From Lampropedia cohaerens (lineage in GTDB: Bacteria > Pseudomonadota > Gammaproteobacteria > Burkholderiales > Burkholderiaceae_C): a stretch of DNA of 64,000 bases. The position numbers and the translations under genes are program-made. Positions 37,715-48,478 of this stretch are shown piece by piece; position 1 is the stretch's first letter; every line of letters begins with the position of its first letter. A model generated the notes under the pieces. The model was not told the origin of the DNA. It ran no database searches and saw only the letters and a list, made by a program, of their open reading frames with translations. The stretch covers positions 62,001 through 126,000 of the forward strand of contig NZ_LBNQ01000025.1 of assembly GCF_001005215.1 (NCBI RefSeq), read 5' to 3'.

Positions 37715-38319
37715 GGGGCGCGATTCTACCGCTGGGTGCCAAAAGCCGCTGCGTCGCTGCGCGTGCCGCAATGGCCATACCTTGGCTAGACCATGTTGGA
37801 AGATCGACACAAACACCGTCACGTTGCACTGATAAAATTGCAACACCAAGAGAGATTGGTAACTTCGAGAAAACGGGCGATGCATCCATGACGAGAGTTG
37901 GGTCAAGCCTTGTTGCAAGAGTGCCTGGACGCACCATGTGCGTGCATGCGCCCTTCGCATGGCATGCGACTCGCGGTGCGCTTCTTCATGATTTGTTGCA
38001 GTCACACCGCCCCGAGAATCAAGGAATACCAACAGATTCCATAACAATTTGCTTCGGCTCGGGCAATGTGCGGCGCGCAGTGCTCCTCATCGGCTTCGCG
38101 CCTTCTGGAAGGGCTTTTGCTACGCGCCAAGGTCTGCGGCAACAAGCATCTCCATGATCACGATGGCTGCGGAATCTTCCATGCATCAGCCTGAGCCACA
38201 ATGCGCAACCCACGACACCTGCCTTGTTTGCCACACACAATAATTCTCCAATCCGGCAAGACGACGGCACCAACGCCCCCATTGCCAAGGATGCCACCGC
38301 ATCGCACTCAGCCACAGAG
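37715..38319. other. 605-bp divergent region between lpxC and the capsule locus
   Basis: It holds the leaders of both lpxC and the capsule operon. Composition drops from GC-rich to more mixed around 37790. No family-like open frame, JUMPstart/ops element or terminator was recognised. A TTG-initiated extension of kpsS back to 38224 cannot be excluded. Confidence 0.4.
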
Positions 38320-39552
38320 ATGAGGGTGGCAGCGGACTCGTCTGTCACGCCACCGCCTCTGCAGCGTCTGTTGCGTCACCACAAAATCCTGCTACTACAG
38401 GGGCCTATGGGCCCCTTCTTCAGTAAGCTGGCGCAGTATCTCAGCCGGCACGGTTGCGAGGTCGGGAAGATCAACTTCAACGCAGGCGATGCCCTGTTCT
38501 ACCGTTTTCCGGGAGCGACCGCCTACACTGGCCGCCACGAGGATTTATCTGAATGGCTCGCAGCGCATATTCAAACTCACCGCTATGAGGCCATCGCGTT
38601 GTTCGGCCAAAGCCGGCCCGTGCATCAAATCGCTCGCAAGGTTGCGCGAGAGCTGGGTCTCGCCGTCCACGTGTTTGAGGAAGGCTACGTCCGGCCCGAC
38701 TTCGTCACCCTTGAGGAAGGCGGTGTCAATGCACTGTCCCCCCTGCCGCGCGATGGCGCTTTCTACCGAGCCCTGCCAGCAACGCCAGCGCACACAGCCC
38801 AAGAGGTAACCGGCCAGCGCTTTCGGCGCACCGCACTGATTGCCAGCATTTATTCCGTGGCAATGTTGCTTGGATATGCGCGCTATCGCCATCACGTTTA
38901 CCACCGCCCTATTAACCCTGTTTCGCAGGCGTGGCGCTGGGGGGTGGTTGGCGGACTGCGCAAGCTTCGTGCGTATGTGACGGACCGGCCATTGATGCGG
39001 CAACTGCTGGCAGCACACAATCACAAACGCTACTTTTTGCTGCCGCTACAGGTGCATAACGACAGCCAAATGGTCAACCACTCGCCTTTCGCGAATAGCG
39101 AGGCCATGATTTGCCACGTGCTCGAGTCCTTCGCACGGGCAGCAGACAAGCAGGACCTGCTGGTCATCAAACACCACCCGATGGACCGACCCTACCGGCT
39201 CTACCATCAAGTCATCCGCCAGCATGCCAGGCGCCTTGGTGTGCAAGACCGCGTTTTGATTGCGCAGGATTTGCATTTGCCCTCGGTCCTGGAACATGCC
39301 AAGGGCCTGGTGACCGTCAACAGTACGACTGGGCTGCAGGCCTTGTTGCACAATACGCCGGTCGCTGTGCTCGGGGACTGCATCTACAACGTTGACGGGC
39401 TGGTCTACGGGCCTTCGCTACCGTTGGATGCATTCTGGCGATCACCAGGCAAAGTCGACAAGGTACTATTTCGTGCTTATCAACGATATCTGATCCAGCA
39501 CTCGCAACTGAACGCCAGCTTTTACGCCGACACACCCTGCCTGCGCCCATAG
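38320..39552 (+). CDS. kpsS: Capsule Kdo-linker transferase KpsS
   Basis: KpsS adds the first beta-Kdo to lysophosphatidylglycerol, starting the poly-Kdo linker of group 2 capsules. 410 residues from the ATG at 38320 (E. coli KpsS is about 390). The N-terminal HHKILLLQGPMGPFFSKLA and the later FEEGYVRPDFVTLEEGGVN are family hallmarks, as are KHHPMDRPYRLY and the C-terminal TVNSTTGLQALLHNTPV. It is the first gene of the capsule locus; kpsM begins 35 bases downstream. A TTG start at 38224 would add 32 non-conserved residues. Confidence 0.92.
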   Translation: MRVAADSSVTPPPLQRLLRHHKILLLQGPMGPFFSKLAQYLSRHGCEVGKINFNAGDALFYRFPGATAYTGRHEDLSEWLAAHIQTHRYEAIALFGQSRPVHQIARKVARELGLAVHVFEEGYVRPDFVTLEEGGVNALSPLPRDGAFYRALPATPAHTAQEVTGQRFRRTALIASIYSVAMLLGYARYRHHVYHRPINPVSQAWRWGVVGGLRKLRAYVTDRPLMRQLLAAHNHKRYFLLPLQVHNDSQMVNHSPFANSEAMICHVLESFARAADKQDLLVIKHHPMDRPYRLYHQVIRQHARRLGVQDRVLIAQDLHLPSVLEHAKGLVTVNSTTGLQALLHNTPVAVLGDCIYNVDGLVYGPSLPLDAFWRSPGKVDKVLFRAYQRYLIQHSQLNASFYADTPCLRP

Positions 39553-39587
39553 AGTCATGGGCCACTGTGGCAGCGCATGCTATTTCC

Positions 39588-40409
39588 ATGACGCAAGCGA
39601 CACCTTCCTCCCCCCCACCAGGCATCACATCCACACGCTCGCCTTGGCAGGTGGCTTGGGCTGTCTGGCATGCGCTGTTCATGCGCGAGGCGCTCACCCG
39701 CCTCTACGGGCGCCGCATGGCGTGGCTTTGGCTGCTGCTGGAGCCGCTGGTGCACGTGGGCTTTCTGATGCTGATCTTCTCCACCCTGCGCCAGCGCCAC
39801 CTCAGCGGTGTGGACTTTGCGCTGTTTCTCGCGCTGGGCTTCATGGGCTATCAGATGTTTGTGGCCACAGGCCGGCGCTGCGCATCGGCCATCGGCGCCA
39901 ACCGGGGCCTGCTCTCCTACCGCCAGGTGTTGCCGGTGGATACCGTGCTGGCGCGCATTGCGCTGGAAAGCACGCTGCAGTTCATTGTGCTGGTACTGCT
40001 TTTACTGCTGGCTGCGGTGGCAGGCTTTGACGTACTACCGCATGATCCGCTCATCGCCTGCGCTGCGCTGGCGCTGCTGGCGCTGATGGGCGCAGGCTTT
40101 GCGCTGACTTTCTCGGTTCTGTATGTGCTGGTGCCGGAGACAGAGAAATTGGTCGGCTTCATCTTCGTGCCCTTGTATTTTCTCTCCGCCATCATGTACT
40201 CACCGGCCATGTTGCCAGTTACCGCACGTGAATGGCTGCTCTACAACCCCATCGTGCATGGCGTGGAGTTGATCCGCAGCGGCTTCTTCCCGGGCTACCA
40301 CGTGCTGCCTGAAATCAGCATGGGCTATCTGGCCGCCTGGGCGTTGAGCTTGACGGTACTGGGTCTGGCACTGCAACGCCGATTTGCCAAACGCTTGCAG
40401 GCCCTATGA
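39588..40409 (+). CDS. kpsM: Capsule ABC exporter permease KpsM
   Basis: An ABC-2-type inner-membrane permease that moves the lipid-linked capsule chain. 273 residues, about six hydrophobic helices. FMREALTRLYGRRMAWLWLLLEPLVHVGFL, ANRGLLSYRQVLPVDTVLARIALE and PLYFLSAIMYSPAMLP correspond closely to E. coli KpsM segments. GTG at 39567 is an in-frame alternative start. Its stop overlaps kpsT by four bases. Confidence 0.93.
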   Translation: MTQATPSSPPPGITSTRSPWQVAWAVWHALFMREALTRLYGRRMAWLWLLLEPLVHVGFLMLIFSTLRQRHLSGVDFALFLALGFMGYQMFVATGRRCASAIGANRGLLSYRQVLPVDTVLARIALESTLQFIVLVLLLLLAAVAGFDVLPHDPLIACAALALLALMGAGFALTFSVLYVLVPETEKLVGFIFVPLYFLSAIMYSPAMLPVTAREWLLYNPIVHGVELIRSGFFPGYHVLPEISMGYLAAWALSLTVLGLALQRRFAKRLQAL

Positions 40410-41071
40410 TCGAGATCATTGATTTGCACAAACGCTACCGCACCGACCATGGCCTGGGGCGCTGGGTGCTCACCGGCATCAACCTGACCATTCCGGCCAA
40501 CCGCAGTGTCGGCCTGATCGGTCGTAACGGCGCGGGCAAGTCCACACTGCTGCGGCTCATCGGTGGCATCGACAGCCCGGACCATGGCCGCGTTATCCGC
40601 CACTGCCGCACCTCCTGGCCGCTGGGGCTGGCTGGCGGCCTGCAAGGCTCGCTCACCGGCCGCCAGAACGCGCGTTTCGTCTGCCGCCTGCACGGCCTGG
40701 ATGCGCGGATGCACGAGACCCTGGAATTCATCAACGACTTTGCTGAGCTTGGTGAAGCCTTTGACGAACCGATCAAGACCTATTCCAGCGGCATGCAGGC
40801 GCGCCTGAAGTTTGCCATGAGCCTGGCATTCGACTTCGACATTTACCTGGTGGATGAACTCACCTCGGTCGGCGATGCGGCATTCCGCCGCAAGGCCAAC
40901 CAGGCATTCAAACAGCTGGCCGGGCGCAGCAGCCTGATCATGGTGGCGCACAGCGAAAGCACCCTGCGCCAATTCTGCGAAAGCGGCATCTGGCTGGACC
41001 AGGGCAAAGCCTATTGGTTTGACGACATTAACGACGCGCTGGCCCAATACAATCACAGCCTCTCCCTATGA
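40406..41071 (+). CDS. kpsT: Capsule ABC exporter ATPase KpsT
   Basis: 221 residues. The nucleotide-binding domain has Walker A GRNGAGKST, ABC signature YSSGMQARLKFAM and Walker B DIYLVDELTSVGD, as in KpsT/CtrD. It powers KpsM. It overlaps kpsM and kpsE by ATGA on both sides, so the three are likely translationally coupled. Confidence 0.95.
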   Translation: MIEIIDLHKRYRTDHGLGRWVLTGINLTIPANRSVGLIGRNGAGKSTLLRLIGGIDSPDHGRVIRHCRTSWPLGLAGGLQGSLTGRQNARFVCRLHGLDARMHETLEFINDFAELGEAFDEPIKTYSSGMQARLKFAMSLAFDFDIYLVDELTSVGDAAFRRKANQAFKQLAGRSSLIMVAHSESTLRQFCESGIWLDQGKAYWFDDINDALAQYNHSLSL

Positions 41072-42354
41072 CCGATAAGACATCCACCGAAGCCGGCTCA
41101 CGCCCCGAACAGATGCCGGCGGAGCAAAAAGCTGCAGCTGGTGCGCCTGCGCACGTTGCGGCCAGTGATGCCCACGCGGATGCGCAAGTAGCCCCAGCGT
41201 CGCGCGCTTTCTTTTCCGAGCCCGCCTACAGCGTGCGTGCTGGCAAGCAATGGATGCGCGGACATCCCCTCCTGATTGCCAGTCTGGTGATCATACTGAT
41301 CGGTGCCATCTACTGGGGGCTGATGGCATCGGATCGCTATGTCTCCGAAACCCACCTCATCGTCGAAAACACTGACCTGCAAACAGGGCAGAGCTTCGAT
41401 CTTGCCAGCGCCCTTACGGGCGGTGGCTACAGCACCACGGATTTGCGCCTGCTGCGCGACCACCTGCGCTCGGTAGACATGCTGCAAAAGCTGCAGGACG
41501 ACCTCGACCTCAAGGCACATTACAGTGGTACGGCGTACGATTGGCTCTCCCGCCTGCCGCACGATGCCAGCCAGGAGGAATTTCACGACTACTATCTGCG
41601 GCGCGTCAGCATTGAGATCGATGACCAGGTCGGCGTCCTGCGCATTCGGGCACAGGCCTATGACGCGCCCATGGCTCAGGCCATTACACGCGCATTGCTG
41701 ACTGAAGGCGAAGCCTTCATGAACGAGATCGGCCACACCATTGCCCGCACGCAGGTGGAGTTTCTCGAGCGGCAGGTGGAGGAAAGCAATCATCGCGCAC
41801 AGCAAACACGCAATGCCCTGCTGGAGTACCAGAACGCCACTGGTCTGATATCACCACAGGCACAGGCCGAAAGCTTGGCCGCCATTAGTGCGCGGCTGGA
41901 AGGAGAGCTGGCCTCGCTGCAGGCGCAGCGCAGCGTCATGCTCGGATACCTGAGCCCGGAGGCGGCAGACGTCAAACAAATCGAACTGCGCATAGACGCC
42001 CTGCAGAAGCAAATCCGCAATGAACGCGCCAAGCTCACCGCAGGCCCCAAGGCAAAGGGCAAAGCCAAGGACGGCGAGGCCCTCAACCGCGCCGTGGAAG
42101 AATACCAGCGCCTTGAAATGCAGGCCCAGTTTGCCGACGAGGTCTACCGCTCCACCGTCATGGCGCTGGAACGGGGCCGCGTCGAGGCACTGCGCATGCT
42201 CAAGAAGATCACTGTGCTGCAGCAGCCTACACTGGCGGAAGAGCCGCTGGAGCCGCGCCGCATGTACAACACCCTGGTCTTCGCGCTGCTGATTGGCGCG
42301 CTCGCCATCATCTTCACGTTGATGACGGCCATTGTGCGCGACCACCAGGACTGA
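41068..42354 (+). CDS. kpsE: Capsule export polysaccharide co-polymerase-like protein KpsE
   Basis: A 428-residue inner-membrane protein that connects KpsMT to the outer-membrane exporter. It has a long polar N-terminus, a first membrane helix (IASLVIILIGAIYWGLM, about residues 71-87), a large periplasmic region with coiled-coil segments (for example ITRALLTEGEAFMNEIGHTIART on), and a C-terminal helix (LVFALLIGALAIIF) after the PxxP-like LAEEPLEPRRMY. Topology and motifs match KpsE/CtrB. Confidence 0.93.
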   Translation: MTDKTSTEAGSRPEQMPAEQKAAAGAPAHVAASDAHADAQVAPASRAFFSEPAYSVRAGKQWMRGHPLLIASLVIILIGAIYWGLMASDRYVSETHLIVENTDLQTGQSFDLASALTGGGYSTTDLRLLRDHLRSVDMLQKLQDDLDLKAHYSGTAYDWLSRLPHDASQEEFHDYYLRRVSIEIDDQVGVLRIRAQAYDAPMAQAITRALLTEGEAFMNEIGHTIARTQVEFLERQVEESNHRAQQTRNALLEYQNATGLISPQAQAESLAAISARLEGELASLQAQRSVMLGYLSPEAADVKQIELRIDALQKQIRNERAKLTAGPKAKGKAKDGEALNRAVEEYQRLEMQAQFADEVYRSTVMALERGRVEALRMLKKITVLQQPTLAEEPLEPRRMYNTLVFALLIGALAIIFTLMTAIVRDHQD

Positions 42355-42548
42355 CCGCTCCGACGATTTTGCAACCGATCGACTGAACGCCCGCCGCCAT
42401 TGCCATGCCCGTCGCCCACGCGCCATTGCAACTGCCCACCGCCGCTCCAGCCACTGCGCGCGCCCACGGCGCCGGAAATGGCGCCGTGGCATCCCAGCGG
42501 CACCCATGCGGCCACCATCCACTTTCATCGCAGAAGGCAAGCGCTCCC

Positions 42549-44441
42549 ATGTCCCTGTTAACCAACCAGCCCGTTGCCAATACTGCCACCGCCAGCGCCC
42601 CGCAACTGTCAATGCCCATGCGCATACTGCGCCGCCTAACTATGCGGTGGCTGCCTGCCACATTGCTTTGCGGCCTTGCCCTCACGCAGGCAAATGCGCA
42701 AAGCATTGCCTTTCCGGGCGACTTGCCCGCCACAGACGGCAACACGGCCTACTCCAGCCAGCAAGTCACCACAAGCAGCACCGGCACCAACCAGACGCAA
42801 AATCCCGGGATCCTGCGCGCGCATCCGGGCGCGGCCGCCGTCAACGCGGCGCGCATGCCCATGCCCATGCCTGCCGCAAATTCGCCTGTGCCACAAGTGC
42901 AGCCACAGGTACCACAACAGTTCGATTACCAGAGCAACCTGCAAAGCGACGTCTTCGGTGCACAGCTTTTCACCGGCGCATTTGCCAACGCCGGGGCCAC
43001 ACAGTTCAACCCGGACTACACCATCTCCAGTGGAGACAGCATCCAGGTGCGCCTGTGGGGCGCATTCAACTACGACGCAGTGCTCACCGTCGATCCGCAG
43101 GGCAACATCTTCTTACCTCACGTGGGCCCTGTGCGCGTTCTGGGCGAACGCAACGAGAACCTGCAGCAGGTCGTCAACAACGCCGTGCGGCGTGTGTTCC
43201 GCGCCAATGTGCAAAGCTATGCCAGCCTGGCTGAAGCGCAGCCCGTGCGGGTGTTCGTCAGCGGTTTCGTGCATCGGCCCGGTGCCTACAGCGGTACCAG
43301 CATGGACAGCCTGCTGCACTACCTCGACCAGGCCGGGGGTGTAGACCCGGAGCGCGGCACCTATCTGGCGGTGCAAGTTAAGCGGGGCGAGCAGGTACGC
43401 GCCACCGTCAACCTGTATGACTTTCTGCTCAACGGCACCATGCCCACGGTACAGCTGGCCAATGGAGACGTGATCTTTGTGCCGCCGCGCCAGAACGTCG
43501 TGCGCGTCAGCGGTCTGGTCGAGAATGCCAAGCGCTTTGAAGTCAGCAGTGCCCGTCCATCAGTTGCCCAGCTCATCGCCGTCGCCAAGCCATTTGCCGA
43601 AGCGACCCACGTGCGCATCCAGCGCAACTCAGGCACTGTGCGCAACACCGAATACTACCCCCTTTCGCAGGCCAGCCAGATTTTTCTGCAAAACGGCGAC
43701 GAGCTGGAATTCACTGCCGATAAAAAACCCGGCACCATCACCGTGCGCGTGGAAGGCGAACACTTCAGCGCGCAGGAATACGTACTGCCCTACGGCAGTA
43801 CGCTGGGCCAGCTGATTGGCCAAATCCAGTTCAATGACCGCTCGGAAATCGAAAGCATCCAGCTATTCCGCCGCAGCGTGCAGCAACGCCAGAAACAGAT
43901 CCTCGAAACCTCCTTGCGCAGCCTGGAGACAGCCGTATTGACGGCCCGCAGCGGCTCGCAAGACGAAGCCCGCCTGCGCCAGGAGGAAGCGCAACTCACC
44001 CTGCAATGGATTGAACGTGCACGCCGGGTACAACCGCTTGGCCAGGTTGTCATCGCTCCCGTGCAGGAACGCACCAACCTGCTGCTGGAAAACGGCGACA
44101 TCCTGCGCGTGCCCACCCGTGACGGACTGGTGTTGGTGGGCGGCGAAGTGCTCTTTCCCAACGCCGTGGCGCATGAATCCGGCCTGCGCCTGCAGGACTA
44201 CATTGATCGCGCTGGGGGCTACACCCAGCGCGCCGACGATGCACGCGTGGTGGTAGCCCGTCGCGACGGCACGTTCGAACAGGTGAACATGGGCAGATGG
44301 GGCATGAAACCTGCTATCAAGGCCGGTGACCAGATCCTAGTGCTGCCACGGGTAGACCAGAAAAATCGTCAGTTCTGGAAAGATATTACGCAAATCATGT
44401 ACCAGATCGCAGTCAGTGCGAAGGTCGTTTTTGACCTATAA
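42549..44441 (+). CDS. kpsD: Capsule polysaccharide export protein KpsD (periplasmic/outer-membrane)
   Basis: The exporter component that carries the polymer across the periplasm and outer membrane. About 630 residues from 42549; ATG codons at 42405 and 42612 are alternatives. The signal-peptide-like segment MRWLPATLLCGLALTQANA lies shortly after the start. A polysaccharide-export domain follows (YTISSGDSIQVRLWGAFNYD, VDPQGNIFLPHVG), then SLBB-type beta-grasp repeats (VSGFVHRPGAY, VSGLVENAKRFEV) and a C-terminal soluble domain. There is no lipobox, unlike Wza. Confidence 0.88.
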   Translation: MSLLTNQPVANTATASAPQLSMPMRILRRLTMRWLPATLLCGLALTQANAQSIAFPGDLPATDGNTAYSSQQVTTSSTGTNQTQNPGILRAHPGAAAVNAARMPMPMPAANSPVPQVQPQVPQQFDYQSNLQSDVFGAQLFTGAFANAGATQFNPDYTISSGDSIQVRLWGAFNYDAVLTVDPQGNIFLPHVGPVRVLGERNENLQQVVNNAVRRVFRANVQSYASLAEAQPVRVFVSGFVHRPGAYSGTSMDSLLHYLDQAGGVDPERGTYLAVQVKRGEQVRATVNLYDFLLNGTMPTVQLANGDVIFVPPRQNVVRVSGLVENAKRFEVSSARPSVAQLIAVAKPFAEATHVRIQRNSGTVRNTEYYPLSQASQIFLQNGDELEFTADKKPGTITVRVEGEHFSAQEYVLPYGSTLGQLIGQIQFNDRSEIESIQLFRRSVQQRQKQILETSLRSLETAVLTARSGSQDEARLRQEEAQLTLQWIERARRVQPLGQVVIAPVQERTNLLLENGDILRVPTRDGLVLVGGEVLFPNAVAHESGLRLQDYIDRAGGYTQRADDARVVVARRDGTFEQVNMGRWGMKPAIKAGDQILVLPRVDQKNRQFWKDITQIMYQIAVSAKVVFDL

Positions 44442-44494
44442 GACCAAACCTAAATTATCGTAGTCCCATCACATCGAAACCTCCAAACAAACGC

Positions 44495-46804
44495 ATGGTA
44501 TTTGAAATGCAAAACGTAACCCAAAGCAACACAGCAACATCCACACACGCACTCCAAAACACAGAAAAAGAGATAAACATCGTATTTGCAAGCGATAAAA
44601 ACTTTCTACCATACACAGCCGTCACAATCGCCTCCCTCCTCAAAAACTACAAATCCACACACCAACTCGAAATCTACATTCTCACAGACAAAAAACTAGA
44701 GAGCGAAGACGAGAAGAAATTCATAGACCTAAAAAAAATACATGCATTTAATTTACACACAATTGAAGTTGACGCAAGTCAATTCAAAAACATAAAAACC
44801 ACACCAGGAATATCAATTGCAACATACTACAGACTACTAATGCACGACATTCTTCCAAAAAGAATCGAAAAAGTAATTTATCTTGATGGCGATCTAGCCA
44901 TCACCGACTCGATTTCAAAGCTCTGGGAAATAGATATAGAAGACGCAATTTTTGCAGGCGTAGAGGACTCAATAAGCAAAATCTACAGCAAGAAATTTGG
45001 ACTACCTGAAGATGCGCCTCATATCAACGCAGGCGTCATGCTAATCAACCTCAAAAAAATAAGGGAAATAAATTTTCTAGAAAGAATAAACGAATACATA
45101 GCAGCAAATAAATACAAAATATCCCTCGGCGATCAGCAAATCATCAACGTCGTATTCAATTCACACATAAAATATATAAATTTAAAATGGAATGTTCACG
45201 GATCGTATTTTGACAAGCATTGGGCAAAAAATAATGTCGGAATCAACAACAAACAATCCCTAAGAGACTACAGGGACGCAGTAAAAAATCCATCCATAAT
45301 ACATTACACATACAAAAGAAAACCATGGATATCGCGCGAACACCCATTATCTTCAACTTGGGAATCCTATGCAAAGATGACTCAGTACTGGGCAGACATC
45401 GAAAAATCACTATCCACACAAAAAATAGAAACCAAACCCAACGAAGCGAAACACAAAATCCAACACACATACTCGGAAGCGAAAACAAAAAATAGAGGAG
45501 CAAAGAAGTTCTATACAAAACTATTGGGATACATCAAAAGTGTAAAAAACCTAAGAAGAACGCGACTAAACATGGAGAGGCTCGAGGACTCATTCCACAG
45601 ATTAGCAGTCGATTTAGTAAAAAACATAAACAACACCAAAACTCTAAGCAAGTCAATGGAATCCATAAAACATGCATCCGAAAGAAAAATAGTACCCTAT
45701 GACTACCTACAGTCCGCTTCGCACATTGCAATTATGCACCTGCAAAACGAAGCAAGAAAAACACCGAAGCAAAGCATTAAAGAATTTTTATCAAATATCC
45801 CTGAAAATTCCTACATCTTTACAAACGCAGAACCTCGCGACATTGACGGCGGTTTTCACGACAACATAAAGACCATATTTAGATCCCAAAATATAGGACG
45901 AAACATCGATCCATCCCAGGCCCAATTAATAATAATGCTTGTAAACAGAATCAGGAATGAGAACTGGTGGAAATGTATAAATTACGCCTCCCATTATGGA
46001 AAGAGGATAATTTTTGCAGAGACATCATTTTTTGGAGCATTTGCAAATTACTTCGACAATAAATTTAACGGACCAGCCGCCCAAAGCTTTGGATACATAC
46101 TTGACGACCTATCATACTACTATGACGCCAGACAACCTTCCAGACTAGAGGATCATTTAAATTCATCGGAAAGCATTTTAACACCCCAACAAAAGAAAAG
46201 GGCAGAAAACGCAATAGATGCCATAATAAAAAACAAAATAACCAAATATAACGCATATGTGAAACAAGAAATCAACTTAGAGATAGATGACGATTGCATT
46301 ATTATCATAGACCAAAAACCCAATGATGCCAGCATTGAATTTGCATCAGCCACTCCAAAAACTTTTGAACTCATGATATCGGCTGCAATTTCTGAAAACC
46401 CCAACTCAACGATATATTTTAAAAAACATCCTGACAATATCTCAGTGCGAGAAATAGCATCAACGAACAAAAGGTTAAAAATCCTAGATGAGAATGTAGA
46501 CATAGTTTCTTTGCTAGAAAAATGTCGCAAGGTGTACACAGTTTCCTCCCAAGTTGGTTTTGAGGCAATTCTAAGAGGTATTCAAGTTGAGACCTTCGGT
46601 ATTCCATTTTATGCCGGATGGGGACTGACAAACGACAGACAAGCAATAAATAGAAGACAAAGAAGAATTACCAAAGAGGAATTATTTTACGCATCATGCA
46701 TTGAGTTCAGCGTATACATTAACCCCTTCACCGGCAAAGCAATAGAATTGGAAGATATCATACCTCTTATCAACGAAATGAGAAGCAAGTTCGCAGGAGC
46801 GTAA
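44495..46804 (+). CDS. Bifunctional capsule polymerase: GT8 domain fused to KpsC-type Kdo-transferase domain
   Basis: A 769-residue cytoplasmic protein. Residues about 25-300 form a GT8 retaining hexosyltransferase with IVFASDKNFLPYTAVTIASLL, the DxD motif in YLDGDLAI (about 130-137), HINAGVMLINL and LGDQQIIN. After a charged linker (about 310-410), the C-terminal half is a KpsC-like beta-Kdo transferase: VSSQVGFEAILRG and FYAGWGLTND (705 on) match both KpsC domains in this window. Alternating the two activities would give a hexose-Kdo polymer (inference). Codon use is strongly AT-rich, unlike flanking genes, indicating transfer. Confidence 0.82.
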   Translation: MVFEMQNVTQSNTATSTHALQNTEKEINIVFASDKNFLPYTAVTIASLLKNYKSTHQLEIYILTDKKLESEDEKKFIDLKKIHAFNLHTIEVDASQFKNIKTTPGISIATYYRLLMHDILPKRIEKVIYLDGDLAITDSISKLWEIDIEDAIFAGVEDSISKIYSKKFGLPEDAPHINAGVMLINLKKIREINFLERINEYIAANKYKISLGDQQIINVVFNSHIKYINLKWNVHGSYFDKHWAKNNVGINNKQSLRDYRDAVKNPSIIHYTYKRKPWISREHPLSSTWESYAKMTQYWADIEKSLSTQKIETKPNEAKHKIQHTYSEAKTKNRGAKKFYTKLLGYIKSVKNLRRTRLNMERLEDSFHRLAVDLVKNINNTKTLSKSMESIKHASERKIVPYDYLQSASHIAIMHLQNEARKTPKQSIKEFLSNIPENSYIFTNAEPRDIDGGFHDNIKTIFRSQNIGRNIDPSQAQLIIMLVNRIRNENWWKCINYASHYGKRIIFAETSFFGAFANYFDNKFNGPAAQSFGYILDDLSYYYDARQPSRLEDHLNSSESILTPQQKKRAENAIDAIIKNKITKYNAYVKQEINLEIDDDCIIIIDQKPNDASIEFASATPKTFELMISAAISENPNSTIYFKKHPDNISVREIASTNKRLKILDENVDIVSLLEKCRKVYTVSSQVGFEAILRGIQVETFGIPFYAGWGLTNDRQAINRRQRRITKEELFYASCIEFSVYINPFTGKAIELEDIIPLINEMRSKFAGA

Positions 46805-46807
46805 GCC

Positions 46808-47596
46808 ATGGAACTCTTAAATTCAACACCACACTACAAATGGCTATTTAAGCGCTCAAAGAAAACCACGAAAAAGATCCTCGTGGTTTTCTCGCCATTT
46901 TCCGGATTTATGCTCAAACACTCAAATTTTGAGCATGATACACTTTATATCCATGAATCTGTAAACTCGTACTATACATTCAAAACGGACAAATTAACCG
47001 CAGATATATTCAATATTGCAGAAAAGCTAAGGAAAAACGAGTTAATTCTTCTTGGCTCCAGCAAATCGGCCTACCCAGCGATTTTCTGCGGAAGATCCAT
47101 ATCAGAAGGACTCCACCTAAGAAAATGCAAATCAATTTGCTTCTCCCCAGTGACGCGAGTATACCCATTAAAGAAAAATCTTCCATTCTCAACATACCCC
47201 CAATTCATAGAACTATTGAATAGCAAAAACCATGTCAAAAGAGAAGCTATAAAAAATGGCCATCCGCCTGCAACATCAAATCTCAAAAACTACAGAGAAA
47301 AAATAATATACGCACAGTTCTGTGAGCATGACGTCCGAGAGATTGAATGGCTGATCAAAAATTCCACCAACATTAAAATTGATACCACACCGATCCCCAC
47401 ATCAATACATCACGTAATAACAATGTTCGCCGCATCAAAGAAAGATTTAGCACGCTTCGTTAGTGATTGCAAAAAATCGAACAATGGAGAACTGGAGTTA
47501 CCATGGCTCGAACGAGATGATAAGCTTTTCGAGCTACAAGCTCCCCTTATCTTTAATAAAATTAAGAACCAATCCATCGTATCCATAACCAAATAA
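46808..47596 (+). CDS. Alpha/beta-hydrolase-fold capsule protein, possible O-acetyltransferase
   Basis: A 262-residue protein. The pattern fits a compact alpha/beta-hydrolase: strand KKILVVFSPFSG, nucleophile elbow LLGSSKSAYPA with S85, a candidate acid D175 in CEHDVREIEWL, and histidines H201/H202 in SIHHVITMFA. The length and triad spacing are like CsaC, the capsule O-acetyltransferase of meningococcal serogroup A, so acetylation of the polymer is possible, but hydrolase activity is equally compatible. It starts three bases after the polymerase gene and shares its AT-rich codon use. Confidence 0.5.
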   Translation: MELLNSTPHYKWLFKRSKKTTKKILVVFSPFSGFMLKHSNFEHDTLYIHESVNSYYTFKTDKLTADIFNIAEKLRKNELILLGSSKSAYPAIFCGRSISEGLHLRKCKSICFSPVTRVYPLKKNLPFSTYPQFIELLNSKNHVKREAIKNGHPPATSNLKNYREKIIYAQFCEHDVREIEWLIKNSTNIKIDTTPIPTSIHHVITMFAASKKDLARFVSDCKKSNNGELELPWLERDDKLFELQAPLIFNKIKNQSIVSITK

Positions 47597-48439
<843 letters not shown>

Positions 48440-48478
48440 CATCCTCAACATCAGTTACTTCCACGTGAGGAGCTTTGT

